A DNA stretch of 64,000 nt from Brasenia schreberi. Lineage: Eukaryota; Streptophyta; Magnoliopsida; Nymphaeales; Cabombaceae. Below the pieces are notes generated by a model, which saw nothing but the letters and a program-made list of their open reading frames with translations, was not told where the DNA came from and ran no database searches. The position numbers and the translations under genes are program-made. Positions 46,522 to 57,745 of the stretch are shown here, one piece after another (position 1 is the stretch's first letter; every line of letters starts with the position of its first letter). Location of the stretch: positions 7,094,001-7,158,000 of the forward strand of contig JAYKKT010000059.1 in the NCBI GenBank assembly GCA_036023115.1. The letters run 5' to 3'.

Positions 46522-47541
46522 ATCTTGACAGTAAGTTAAAGTTGGATAATTTCTCCAACTTTTTCAAACTTATATGCCCAAGGTATTTATGCCATATATT
46601 TACATCAACATTAAAGGCATAATCAATATAAGCAAAAGAATTTTCATTTTATTGACTTTCAGTTTAAACAGTCTATTTTCTAAATCAAATTTCCTAAAGA
46701 AAAATACTCTTCCATATTTTCCCACAGTCACCTTACTAGGAACAAACCTAATCTCAAAACCTTTCTTGACTAAACTAGGGACTGAAACTATATTATGCCT
46801 TATAGATGGCACAATCAATACATTAGTTAATACAATCGATATGCCTTACACAAATATTCTAAAGGACCCAGTACCCAGAGCATTCGATAAAGTATTATTT
46901 TTTATAAACACCAAATGTTCTTATGACTTGTATTTTTTTAGATCCATTGTCCCTTCCTTCGTCTTCGAGATATGTCTAATTGCTCTGTAGCCAATCTACC
47001 AACCAGTCACTAGGCAATCCATATAAAGACATTCCAATATCATGCAGATTATGTCCTGCTTCTCTAATTTTCCGTATTGTGAGTTGTTTTTTCCAGTCTT
47101 CTTGTTTCAGCAATCCCTCTTATAGTATCACATATTTTCATAGCTGAAACATTTGACCCGAGAAGTATTTTCCTGTATTTTCTTAAAAGATTGCCGCTCT
47201 TTTTGTTATTTTTACCAAACCTTTTATTTGATTTATTTATCCTTTGGTTGGGTTTGTAGATAGACCCTATCTCATCTTGTAATACTAACATTTTTTTTTT
47301 ACTCATATGTTCTTATTTAATTACTCATTTTTGGGGCAATTCACAAAGGTTGATTTCTGACTCTATTTTGAGGGTAGTGGTGACCATGTTCTATGCCGGG
47401 AAAAACTATTCAATATTGTTGATATCTGCATCAGTTCTGAGATGACTAATTTTGCTACTATTAAGTCTTTTGCCATTACCAACATATGGTTTATATGTTC
47501 TACTACATTATCCCTTCTTTCATTTTGAAAGAATTATATTT

Positions 47542-47757
47542 CTATAGTAGCCATTGGAAATGCAACTTGGCAGTTGTATCGTATTTGGCTATTATTGAAT
47601 CGAATAGGTCTTTTACAGTCGCGAATTCCTTGAAGACCCTGATCAAGTCATCATCCATATGCATCAAGATGACGATTCTTGTTATTGTATTGTCTTTAAG
47701 AAATATTTTATATATTTCTATTTGTTGCTTTGTTGCATTTGGTGGTAGCGGACGCAC
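47542..47757 (-). pseudogene. copia gag fragment
   Basis: Frame with MHMDDDLIRVFKEFATVKDL and DSIIAKYDTTAKLHFQWL, matching the gag segments at 15.1 and 35.3 kb and the usual LxxxYDTxxxxKLxxL wording of plant copia gag. Confidence 0.75.
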
Positions 47758-49514
47758 AGTTTTCTTTAGGACATACTCTAAACCTTCAAGTGTTAGAGCG
47801 AGTGGTATCCTTTTCTTTCATGTTTGAAAGTTTAGACTATTTAACTTTTAAATATTTCCCAATTATGACACATATATTCTAGAGTTCATTTTTATGTGTT
47901 TGACAATTATAACAATTAGACGATCTAAAAAGAAAACATTTATCAAGCAACAAAACACACATATCATGAATCTAATTAGCATGATGCAAAATATCACAAA
48001 AATAAGCTGATAATAACTCATTTTTAATATAAAACAAGTTGGGATAAATCCGTAATTTTTTCCAAAAAATCTTGCCTTTGTTAATTTTCTAAAATACTAG
48101 GGCTAAATTAGTAATTTTATCTATTTGTCAATTTTATAATTTTTTAGAAAGACCAAGGACAGAATAGTAAAATCGGTTTTTGGTATTTCTGAAAAATCAT
48201 CACTAATCGAGGGTAAATTCATAATTTTACCCCTCAATCCAAATCTTTAATTTTCTCAAAAGGATAGGGACAAATTTGTCTTTTGATATAATGGCAATAC
48301 TGTAATAAACTTATCCAAGAAAGGCAGTAACATAAATCAATATCTTAGTTTTTTTATAATTTTTATAAACTGTCAGAGAGCAAAATTGACTTTTTGACTG
48401 GATAAGGGCAAAACAGTCTTTTTACCCGAAAATATCTTGGTTTTCTAGAAACCGCTAGTTTCCGCCCATGGTTTTTTTGATGCGTTACAAATGCATAGAG
48501 AGAGAGGGAGAGTGATAGAGAGAGAAGGAGGGTTGTGATGCCCGATTTGCCTCCTGGCTTGCGGTGAGCCGCGGCCTTCTGCCACTAGTTCTATTGCGAC
48601 CGTCCTCTAGCCTCGTAGTTGAGGTTCTGCTTGTTGATTTCTTGCTTTTTTCGATTTGTTCTTATCTTGCAGCCGATCGCTGGCCTCCTGGTCGAGGTTC
48701 TGCTAGCTACTTTTTTGCCTTTGTAGGCATGTTATTGTCTTGCATTCGATCTCTAGCATCCTGGCTGAGGTTTTGCAGGCAATTTTCTTGTCTTTATCGT
48801 GTCTTGAGTGAGACAGGGTTTGCCCTCTGCCCTGTCTCGACTCTCTGCCACTTCTAAGAGTTACAAGAAGTTTTTCCTCTTCTTTCTCATTTATTATTAT
48901 TTTTATATCACTAATGCACACCTGTTTATAAGATCAAAATCAGGCCCCGATACCTGATGTGAGAAGTTCGTTGTCTCCCTATTGGTTCTTGCTTTCCGTT
49001 GACGTCCCGGTGTTTAGGTTTTCTCGCAATAGGGTTTGCTTGAGAGAAAGGCTCCGTGATTTTCGATGTTTCTCTTTTCCTTCCTGATTTTCCACTGGAC
49101 TTTCCTATCTTGGAGCCCCTTATCCGGACGGTTACAGATAAGTCTGGAAACCATTTAGCGGTTTTGACTTTTGATGGTCGTTACAACTATTCTTTCTCGC
49201 ATCCCTTCCATAGATAACGTTGGATGGCCAGTCCAACCGTTTCTGTGTTGGGGTTGCTATGAATGGTTATATATCCTTATAAAAACTCTGTGCCAATCTC
49301 TCTCTTTGTCTCTGTCACACACACTTTACGTAAATACGTATTTGAAGCTAGTGCTTGTTGTAACAATTACCACCGGTTGGGTCGTAAAGGAGTTGAGAAA
49401 TTATAGGAAGGTGGCTGAAGTGACGGAGTAGTTCAAATGCTAAAGTAAAGAAAGGAAGTTCGGACCAGATTCACAGGTAACTCTTTGCCACTCTCTGTCT
49501 CTCTCCCTCTCTAA

Positions 49515-49680
49515 AAACTGAAGTCAAGAAACTTGAGACTTTTTGTGGAGTTAATGGGTTTCTCTCTCTGTTTGTATTCTGAAGTCAAGAAACTTGAGAC
49601 TTTTTGTGGAGTTAATGGGTTTCTCTCTCTCTGTGTGTTTGTAAAGCTGAAGTCAAGAAACTTGAGACTTTTATTCTGTA
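49515..49680 (+). repeat. 61-68 bp tandem repeat, 2.6 units
   Basis: CTGAAGTCAAGAAACTTGAG starts at 49518, 49579 and 49647. Full units end in GGAGTTAATGGGTTTCTCTC; length varies through the (CT)n/(TG)n part. Confidence 0.85.
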
Positions 49681-49754
49681 CGTGATGAGTCCCACTTAAT
49701 ACAATATATACTCTTTTATAAAAAAACTGGAGACCTTTTTTTTAAGGAAGTTTA

Positions 49755-50255
49755 AAAAATGATGGTGGATGGTTTCATTAACAAAAGTATGAGGTAAAAC
49801 CAATATGTAAGATTACTTGGCTCGAATGGCAAAATAGGAGATGTAACGCCAAGTTGTAACTATTCCTGACTTTAAATTTGTGAAAATGTTACATATACAA
49901 GAAATGTATGCGTAACTTGTAACAAAAAACTTAGACGTGAAAAATAGAGAAAATGAAGCTAGACCCGATCTCTATAAATATTGTACATGAGAATAAAGGA
50001 AATATACATTTGATTACAGTGGGAACGAAAAGAAAATTTTCCTGAAAAAAACGTATGTGAGAAACTGTGAAATCCTTTTATCATCTTCTTTCCTTTCTTC
50101 ATTCTTACTGTTGTTAATAACCTGTTCTTGGCCTATTCTTCATTCCGCTGCATCACTCACCTCGCTAGCAACGAACCTACATGTAGATCTTCATATCTTT
50201 AGAGTGCAGTTGATTCGTGGTGCTAGGTCCTTGTTTTCTTGATCCACATGTGTTT
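49755..50255 (+). mobile_element. solo-LTR-like sequence, copia type
   Basis: Shares order and wording with the 3' LTR at 41600-41900 (ATGAGGTAAAACCAATATGTAAGATTACTTGG against GATGAAAACTAGTATGTGAGATTATTTAG; TAGGAGATGTAA against TTGGAGATGTAA). A TATA box (CTATAAATATT) lies at 49972-49982. No internal region adjoins it on the right. Limits are approximate. Confidence 0.45.
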
Positions 50256-50259
50256 ATAA

Positions 50260-51132
50260 CCATGGTTCGTATCAATTAGAGTTTTGTATTTGATTCACAA
50301 CCTGAACTAACACTTCGGTTTTCATCTGAACTAGGGTAGTCACATGAGAAGAGAGAAAGAGGTATTGGGTTTTTGTGTGAGGTTCATGAGTCCGATTCTT
50401 GTGGCCCACCTTTCTTCTAGTACTGCTGTTTTCGGGTCAAGGAAACTAATATTTTCATGTTGACGATGGATTCTTAGCTTGATGCGTAATGAAACTTAGA
50501 ACTGTAAGCACCAAATATTGAGATTGAGTTCCCTTGGAATCACGTCAGCCAAAAGGCACGCACATCGTATCCAACTTTTGCTTTAAGCTTTGTGTTGAGC
50601 TACTCTGGCAATAAGGCTTCTCAACCGATGTTAAGAACCTCCAATAATGCATGAAGCTTCAAGTCTATGGAATTGACATGAAGTTTCAATCATTTGGGAG
50701 GGAACTTCTACTTAGATGTTGGCACTTCACCGATGCTGGCCTGAGAATACGAAAAGGTCGGCCGGTGGCCATAGTGGGTCTCAGTATGAACAGGCTGCCC
50801 ATAGGGGTGGTGTTGGCCTGAATCGGGATAAACCTGGATATAAAGTACTACAAATAGATGTAATGAAGTCCCAAATTCTCTCACTTGAACAGGTCAAGTC
50901 GGGTTGGCTTGTATATGAGCAGTTCTGGCTAATGTTTTGCAAAGCAACTTGTTAAAGAAACAAGTTGTGTTTGAGTCGATGCATTTTATACATACATACA
51001 TATATATATATATATGCATGTGTATAAGTTTCCGTGTGTATGTCTATATATATACGCTTATATATGTATTTATGTATTATACATAAATACATACATACAT
51101 GTATTTATATGTTTGTGTGTGTGTTTGTATGT

Positions 51133-51227
<95 letters not shown>

Positions 51228-52150
51228 GTATATGTCCAGTTCAGGTCAGGGCAAGTCCAGGGTTGGATATTGATCAGGACATCTTAACCCCATACCAGAA
51301 CCCGAATCTGATCGGGTCGGGTATTTCCACTTCATTCGGGTTGGATCGGATCGGACCCTACGGGTCCGGTCAATGTTGCCATCCGTCCCTACGGAGAAAT
51401 GTATAATACGGTAACCGATGGTCCGCCGGTTCCTGCTCATTGAACTTCAGGAAGATGCTGATGGAGTTGGGCCCTACAAGTCCACGAGTAAACTGGATGG
51501 GACCCACCCGAAATAAGTCCAAGAAAACCGATTCGTTTAGAGTTGCCAACTATAAATGAATTGCTTCAGAAGGTAACAACTTGTTGGTAGTTGTTTCTGG
51601 GTTCTCTAGCACCGGACCCGACCCGTGGATCTAGACCGCATTTGGAATGCTAATGTCACCTGATCGGCTTTTTCCAAACTCAATTAATCAATTGCAAAAG
51701 CAATTCAGAGTGGTTGACGTTCAGGGCAGCAGACCTCCTTTCCTACTATTTTGATATTTGATTCAAAGTTTTCAGTTTTTTGCATGCATTAAAAATAAAA
51801 GGTCAAATTAGTGCGGAAGCATGTTCTCATAACTTAGAATTAATCTACAAATCAAAGCTTTCTCCTATTTATCATTTTTTCTAAAGGACTAGAATTTCTA
51901 TAAACTTACCATTTTAAACATTGAAAGTATGTCACATCAACTTTTTCTATAATAACTTTAAAAGTTTAGTATAAATTTAATATAAAATTTTCAGTTTTAT
52001 GATCTATATTTTTTAACATAGGCTGAGAATGCCTGCTCGAAGAGTCATTAAGAAAACAGGGCATCAAAATCACAATGTTCAGCTTGTTGGTCGGGTTTCC
52101 TAGCCAGGAGAGCTAAACAATTTGATTGCAATCAAGCTCTGCTATCCAGT
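50260..52150. other. intergenic with repeats, no gene
   Basis: Contains the second copy of the 12-kb dispersed repeat (51231-51375), preceded by (CA)n and (TA)n tracts at 51135-51225. The 50716-50955 open frame has no recognisable motif. 51660-52050 is AT-rich with nothing recognised. Confidence 0.4.
51135..51225. repeat. (CA)n(TA)n compound microsatellite
   Basis: About 34 bp of CA followed by about 55 bp of TA, directly left of the dispersed repeat shared with 12.0 kb, which has a much shorter TA tract at the same place. Confidence 0.9.
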
Positions 52151-52262
52151 TTGAATTTTCGAAAGGCTGAAGCGTAACAACATTGTCCCAGGAATCGAAC
52201 TCATCACCAGCGAATTGGGAGTGAGAGACCTGCCAGATGAGCTAACGCTCTTGTGCAGTTCA
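52150..52262 (-). mobile_element. tRNA-derived SINE, family 1 copy c
   Basis: Minus strand: GCGTTAGCTCATCTGGCAGG (A box) and GATGAGTTCGATTCCTGGG (B box), then TTACGCTTCAGCCTTTCG. This is the clearest copy, since both pol III boxes are close to tRNA consensus. Confidence 0.65.
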
Positions 52263-52414
52263 AGCTGAATTATAATTAAGCATATTGCCACTGCTATCAT
52301 CAGGATACTCGAGTTATTTGGATCCAGGCATTTACATCGTGTCCAAACCCGAACAGTTAGACATGAAGGAATCAGTTATTTTTCATTACAGAGAAAGAGG
52401 AGTGTATTAATTTC

Positions 52415-52671
52415 GCCTCTTCTTCCTCATATAACTGGGGGAATACAAAAGGAGAGAGCCAAACTAGGCACGTGCGCGCTCATCTTCCCGTCTCTGGGAC
52501 GGCACGTGCGTTCTCGTTCCGTTTCTTCTTCGTCAGCGTCGTCTTCATCGTATCTTCCTCTGCGAATACAGAGAGAGGGACAGAGTGATGAGGGAGGAAG
52601 GGGGAGGGAGGTGAGGCGGGGAAGCCCCGCTGGGCCACCGGGGTTTGGCTTGCGGAGAAAGGAATCTGGAA
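52415..52671 (+). promoter_or_regulatory. 5' UTR and core promoter candidate of the O-fucosyltransferase-like gene
   Basis: CATATAACTG at 52428-52437 is a TATA candidate; it is followed by a GC-rich, purine-rich leader with a GAGGGAGGAAGGGGGAGGGAGG-like run at 52588-52612. The minus-strand frames here mirror the leader's base composition. Confidence 0.4.
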
Positions 52672-53052
52672 ATGGACAGAGGGAGAGGGATGCTTTCCTA
52701 CAACCGGTTGCAGAACGGGGGATACGCATCCTCTCCATCTCCGCCTCACTCACCTAGCCGTTCGCCTCGGCTCCGGCACGGTAAGGGTCGAGGTGGACGG
52801 TTTCCGGCGGGGATCGGCGGGCCGAGGGGATTCTTGCAGCGGGTCACGTGGATCCTCCTTTCCGTGCTTCTAAGGAGGCAGGCTGTCTTCCTCTTCGCGC
52901 CTGTTATTTACATCGCTATCATGCTCTACTACATGGGCTCCGTCGTCCCTACCATCTCCGACTCGTCGGTTCCAGGCTCGGTCTACCGCAGCCATGACGT
53001 CTTTTCGAAACTCTGGCCGGAAATTTTCGCGGATAACTCCAGCTCTGATGCG
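52672..53052 (+). CDS. first exon of a putative plant O-fucosyltransferase family protein
   Basis: 127 codons from ATG at 52672 to a GT donor at 53053 (phase 0). Start could also be the Met at 52690 (MLSYNRL). The N-terminal part is Ser/Pro/Arg-rich (SPSPPHSPSRSPRLRHGKGR) and should be cytosolic. One hydrophobic segment (about residues 72-91, VFLFAPVIYIAIMLYYMGSV) fits a type II Golgi membrane anchor. The lumenal stem reads PGSVYRSHDVFSKLWPEIFA, wording I associate with plant protein O-fucosyltransferase-like enzymes. Exon GC content is high and CpG-rich, as at the 5' end of an active gene. No catalytic-domain exon is seen in the remaining 10.9 kb, which is filled by transposons; the gene either has a very long first intron or is broken. 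Confidence 0.6.
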
Positions 53053-53901
53053 GTTAGTTTTCTCTTGCCGTTCCTTTTTCCTTTTCGATCTTCTGTACGT
53101 TCTTTCAGATTTTGATTTTCAGAGAGGTGTTCTTCTTTCGGATCTGAAATTTCATGTCCTACCTCGAGTTCTTATTTGAGTTTCCTTGGACGGAACTACA
53201 TCATGATTTATTGTCATTCATCTCATCTACTGACTGTGTGCGTATTCATTTGTCGAGGAGAGCGGTGGATCTTTTGTGAAGAATGATAGGGATCAAATGA
53301 AAAGAAGAAATGCTGATTAAGTGATTCGCAAAATTCGACCAGTGAAATTCCAAGATTCAATGTAGGCATCTATTTGTTTTTGTCCGAGTCCACCAAAAAA
53401 TCGAGGTTTCAATGCTTAGATGATTCTTTCAAGAAATGAAAAAGAATTCCATGCCCTTCGGTGCTTATGGTCCCACAGTTGCCAAATAATTTTTTGGTAG
53501 AAATGGAGGCTGAAGCCAGGTATGCACGCCCCTGTAGTCGAACTTGTGGTATACAACAGGCAAGTCGAGAGCCCTGCCAAGTGGGCTACCGCCTTGGCAA
53601 TTTTTATGTTGCTTATATTCCCATTAAATGCAAGTTAGGAGGGTTCTTATGGCCAATACCTCTAAGAGTACCCGCTTAGTCGATGCGCCTACGTATCACT
53701 CATTTTCAGTGGGAGTGGCAACAAAAGCATTGATGGTCCAGATAATGACTTAAGAGAAAGTATCATGACATTGCAGTGTCAGTGTACATAGTTCAAATTG
53801 TGGACTAGCTTCTCGCCCATGATGGTGGAAAGAGTTAACCTGACTTCAATTGCACTACATTAACTGTAATGCGGGTGTTCAATTGCACTACATTAACTGC
53901 G
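53053..53901 (+). other. presumed intron sequence up to the hAT insertion
   Basis: No exon recognised. Holds SINE copy d, and a 32-bp tandem duplication of TTCAATTGCACTACATTAAC plus GTAATGCGGGTG at 53847-53901. The same GTAATGCGGGTG resumes on the far side of the hAT element at 58194. Confidence 0.5.
53498..53612 (-). mobile_element. tRNA-derived SINE, family 1 copy d
   Basis: Minus strand: GCGGTAGCCCACTTGGCAGG (A box), CACAAGTTCGACTACAGG (B box), GCGTGCATACCTGGCTTCAG, then CCTCCATTTC. Same family as copies at 1.6, 38.1 and 52.2 kb. Confidence 0.6.
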
Positions 53902-54103
53902 CAGCGTTGTCTGACGCGTATCATATCACATATCATTGGGCTCCACGATACGGGAGTATCGTATCGTATCGTTCGTATCGTACTTTAATATTAAAATAAT
54001 ACAAAAATTATTTAAAAAATAAAAATTAGTAAAAATCCGAAAAAATTAGGAAAAAACTGGTAATTGCTATAAATTCATATAATGCAAAGTTTTATTACAA
54101 ATT

Positions 54104-54425
54104 GAGCATTCAACATTGAACAATTGCATCCAAATTTACATATTTTGAATAAAAAAAATGAAATACATTTACATTTTATCTTCATCTTCTTGTTGTTGAA
54201 GATCCTCCTCCTCATCATCATCAGCAACACCTTCTACTTGGAAATTAAATTCTTCGTCTCCTTGGAGCATTCAACATTGAACAATTGCATCCAAATTTAC
54301 ATATTTTGAATAAAAAAAATGAAATACATTTACATTTTATCTTCATCTTCTTGTTGCTGAAGATCCTCCTCCTCATCATCATCAGCAACACATTCTACTT
54401 GGAAATTAAATTCTTCGTCTCCTTG
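54104..54425. repeat. 161-bp tandem duplication inside the hAT transposase end
   Basis: 54104-54264 and 54265-54425 are nearly identical. The unit covers the acidic C-terminal tail coding region and its 3' flank (minus strand). Confidence 0.85.
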
Positions 54426-54539
54426 ATACTGTTGTTGCGTTCCTTCCAAATTAATCCATGCAATGTCTTCTTCAGTTAGGAGGGCATTTTCTTCACTGTC
54501 TTCTATAATCCAGTCTTCTAATATATCAAAATTATCCAA
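54330..54539 (-). pseudogene. hAT transposase acidic C-terminal tail
   Basis: 69 residues, strongly acidic (ADDDEEEDLQQQEDEDKM end). It lies downstream of the dimerisation domain at 54650-54900 (TDCPNLRDFTELLSQTFSAT, then a THPYKKVQQVGT-like box), where several frame breaks occur. Confidence 0.6.
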
Positions 54540-55514
54540 ACTTATTGGATCAAATTGGCTTTCGTGTTTATTTATTTATTTTAATTGCCTACAACAAAAA
54601 AAGATAAGCAATTAGTAAATAATATTAATAATTGAAGTAAAATAATTTATTAAATTGAACATTTAAGTAATACAACATTACCTTTCACGAATGCGCATGT
54701 TACAATGAATAAAAACTAAATCATTCAGTCTCTTATGTTCCAACCTGTTGCACTTTTTTGTATGGATGTGTTCAAAGACACTCCACCGTTGCACTAAAGG
54801 TTTGGCTCATAACTCTGTAAAATCTCTAAGGTTCGGACAATCAGTTCCAAACCTATTCCACCAAACATCTGTAGAAAAAGATAAACATTAGAGACATAAT
54901 TCATAGTAATATAAGATGATGATTTAAGAAACTTAAATACGAAGATAAACAATTTACCTTAACGCATAGTAGTGCGGTTGTGAATTGCTACAAGCAAACC
55001 CATCAAGTGAAGAGCATTATCATAGATCTTCATCTCTCGATGTATAGCATCTGCTATGCTCTCATCAGGGACTAATCTATCAATACAATCAATGATGCCT
55101 CGATTAACCTCACCATCCCTTTTTAAGGTTGCTGAGTACCTGAATGATGAGTTTAGATAATATGCTGCTGCATGAATAGGCTGATGTAATTGTTTATTCT
55201 ATCTATTATCAATGATTTTCCACACGGGCACATAATCTCTCTTTTTTCCATTAAAATTATTTCTGATGGCTTCTTTTGCCCTATCTTTTGGCTTCATAAA
55301 GGTAGCCCATAGATGGTTTCTCCTCGCTATCAGTCAATCTCAAAACCTTTACTAATGGACATGTAATCCTCAACAGTCTAACACATGCATTTCAAAATGT
55401 ATTTCTGAAGACTGTCTCAGAAATCTCATTCAACTTTTTGTTTCTTCTGTTGTGAGGCAACTCTGCAAATTGTTGTCACTCATTTGAGGAGAACATTATC
55501 TTCAATGCTTGCTT

Positions 55515-55733
55515 CTATCTCACAATACTATGTACATATAAAAAGTTTGTTGCAAACCGAGTTGCAGCTGTTCGAAGAAGCTCTACACCTTTTGTATATC
55601 TCCTCATCATACACAAAACAAATGCATGGTTATAAATGAATTTTGTGATATCTTGGCAACATTGAGTTGTTGCCTTTATTTCATCCATCTCACCAATATC
55701 CTCAATGATGAGATCTAAACAATAGCTACACAT
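55515..55733 (-). pseudogene. hAT transposase central domain fragment
   Basis: CSYCLDLIIEDIGEMDEIK, YNHAFVLCMMRRYT and ELLRTAATRFATNFLYVHS match the CAAHCxDLxLEDI, YNHxxxLxxMR and ELxRPxxTRFATxFL landmarks of plant hAT transposases. Upstream, bases 55735-55850 still encode VGLENVVQFITDNAAN before the frame breaks. Confidence 0.8.
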
Positions 55734-55849
55734 GGTGTCCAGTAGAAAGTCCCATAAATATCAGCTAACTCCTTCCCAACTGCTTTAGTTAGCTGCATTA
55801 TCTGTAATAAATTGGACTACATTCTCTAGCCCAACCTCTTGTTAACCTT

Positions 55850-57180
55850 ATCGAATTCTTGCCATAGGATATCCGACCTTGCAGTGGGCAGATGGTTTTA
55901 TGATGCATGCATTCCATTCAATGCAGTAAATAATTTTCATTTTAAAGCAATGACAGATACAATTGCTAACATTGGTCCATGATACAAGATGCCCTCCTAT
56001 CAGAAGTTGAGAGCAGTGTTATCTGTATCGCACCATATCGTACGATACGGTGCGATACGTATACACTATCCCATATCGTAAAACGGTGAGTATCGCACCA
56101 TATCGTGCGATACAGGCCCGTATCGCATGATATGCCCAATTTTTTTTTCATTTTTTTTTCTTAAATTTTTTTTGAAGGTTTTTGGCCTCTCTTCGCCTCT
56201 CTTCACTTCTCTCTAAGGCATCCTTCGACTGCTTTAAAAATCTAGTGAAAAATCTTCATGAAAAATAATAATATTCATGAGGAAATACACGATATGCCCG
56301 TATATAAAGAAATATTCATCATATAATGCATGTACCAACCAAATTTATGTATCAAATATGAATAATCTCCTATTTGTTGATAGTATTCAAACTGTTGCCA
56401 AATAGGTTTGCTGGAAAAAGCTTAACTAACAAAATACAAATTCTTCAATCTCAGTATACGTGTAATTTTAAAATTTGTAAAAATTTATGAAAGATAATAT
56501 TATTATATTAATGTCTACACTATAAACTCTTAGAAATTCTACTCTCGATCAACCGCATTGAATCAGATTGTCATAATAAAGGAAAATGTTTGAAGATCAG
56601 TTTTTCATCAAACCACACAGGTTGCTTCGTCACTGTCTGATGTTTGGAATGGACTGGCAAGGCCCGAGTTAGTTTAAGATGATAACGAAATTGACCCATG
56701 GGCCTTGCGTCACATCAAAAGACTACCGATCAATACAATATTATTACTTTTTATGAAGATTTTTCACTAGATTTTTAAAGCAGTCGAAGGACTTCTTAGA
56801 GAGAAGTGAAGAGAGGCTAGAAACCTTCAAAAAAAATTTGAATTTTTTTTTAATCTTTTTTTTTGAAATTTTTTTTTTGAGCATATCGCCCGTATCGTGG
56901 AGCCCAGCGATAGCCGATACGATACGCGTCAGAAAACACTAGTTGAGAGGAAAGATCTTAGATAAGACGGTTATTGAAGTGCAAGAATACTTTTCGACAT
57001 TGAGAGAGTTATGGAAGGAGATAGGTTGCACTATCATGGCAGATGGATGGACAGATAGGCAAGGAAGGACTTTGCTAAACTTTTTTGTCTACTGTCCTAA
57101 AGGACTTATGTTTTTGAGATCTCTAGACATGTTAGAGGAGAGGCACACTGCTGATCATACAACTATTCTGAAGCCATAGT
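55850..57180 (+). pseudogene. hAT transposase DUF659 segment, inverted, split by a MITE
   Basis: Plus strand, opposite to the rest of the element. Reads FNAVNNFHFKAMTDTIANIG, then MPSYQKLRG up to 56013, is interrupted by the 928-bp MITE, and resumes at 56942 with GKILDKTVIEVQEYFSTL, GCTIMADGWTDRQGRTLLNF and FVYCPKGLMFLRSLD. Without the MITE and one stop it is a continuous DUF659 domain. Confidence 0.8.
56014..56941 (-). mobile_element. nested MITE of the same hAT family
   Basis: 928 bp, bounded by the perfect 8-bp duplication GTTGAGAG (56006-56013 and 56942-56949). Left end CAGTGTTATCTGTATCGCAC matches the right end of the large hAT element. Right end, read inward, TAGTGTTTTCTGACGCGTAT, matches its left end. 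It therefore lies in reverse orientation to the host. It has no transposase frame. Arms at about 56155-56265 and 56755-56860 (CTTCACTTCTCTCTAAG with AGAGAGAAGTGAAG) are an additional long inverted repeat. Confidence 0.9.
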
Positions 57181-57548
57181 AACATGAATTCCAGGTTGAG
57201 CACCAAGTGTAGTAGTAGGAGGAAAAAAAGAATGTATATTAAAAGCAGTTCTTCCTCAATTCCTTCCTGAACTTCCTCTTCTACCACTTCCAAAGTCTTC
57301 AGCAACCCTCTTTCCCCTGTTAGGTTCTCGTGAACTGCTACTACCCATCTCTATTAACTATCAGTGAATCCAAATCCAATATCATCATCATCTTCTTCAA
57401 ACATCTCTAAATCATAATTTTGTTGTCTCCTCTATTGGATACTCTCAATCATCTAAAGACATTGCCATTTAATACCTTCTGGCAAACTTCTAACTCTGAC
57501 TGTGCAAGGAGCAACCTCTTTCCTAGTCCATACTAAGTAGTGTTTCAA

Positions 57549-57745
57549 TCATGAAATTCCACCACTAACCACCCTCTCACAAAATAAACATCTGAGTTTT
57601 AATATGGAACCATCAACTAGTATACCCCATTGCCATGCCAGATCATCAGACTTAGAATGGGAGTCTCTACCACCCCTTCCTGCCATCTCAATTAGGTACT
57701 TTAATTCAAATAAAAACCTGAAAATAAAAGCACTTCGTAAATCTC
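57549..57745 (-). pseudogene. hAT transposase BED-type zinc finger fragment
   Basis: Minus strand: KSDDLAWQWGILVDGS, LRCLFCERVVSGGIS and, after a stop, a short remnant of the His-containing end. The wording fits the DDxAWxxG..KCxFC..xSGGIxRxKxHL opening of plant hAT transposases. Confidence 0.75.

Larger units (their letters stand above)
45115..49440 (-). mobile_element. decayed Ty1/copia retrotransposon 4
   Basis: Minus strand, starting inside RT at 45115 (3' truncated). Integrase at 46045-46521, GAG-pre-integrase at 46600-46818, zinc-knuckle and Lys-rich gag at 47064-47306, gag at 47542-47757, and a long leader at 47850-48930. GGCCCCGATACCTG at 48941-48954 corresponds to a decayed primer-binding site, so an LTR remnant (about 48955-49440) follows. 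Best preserved of the four minus-strand copia relics at the integrase. Confidence 0.75.

Noticed and set aside
52150..52262. Genuine tRNA gene
   Set aside because: The A and B boxes are present, but no acceptor stem pairing or proper anticodon arm is apparent and the sequence belongs to a dispersed SINE family.
52427..52753. 108-residue minus-strand Ser/Pro/Arg-rich protein
   Set aside because: It is antisense to the 5' UTR and first exon of the O-fucosyltransferase-like gene; length is explained by the high GC content.
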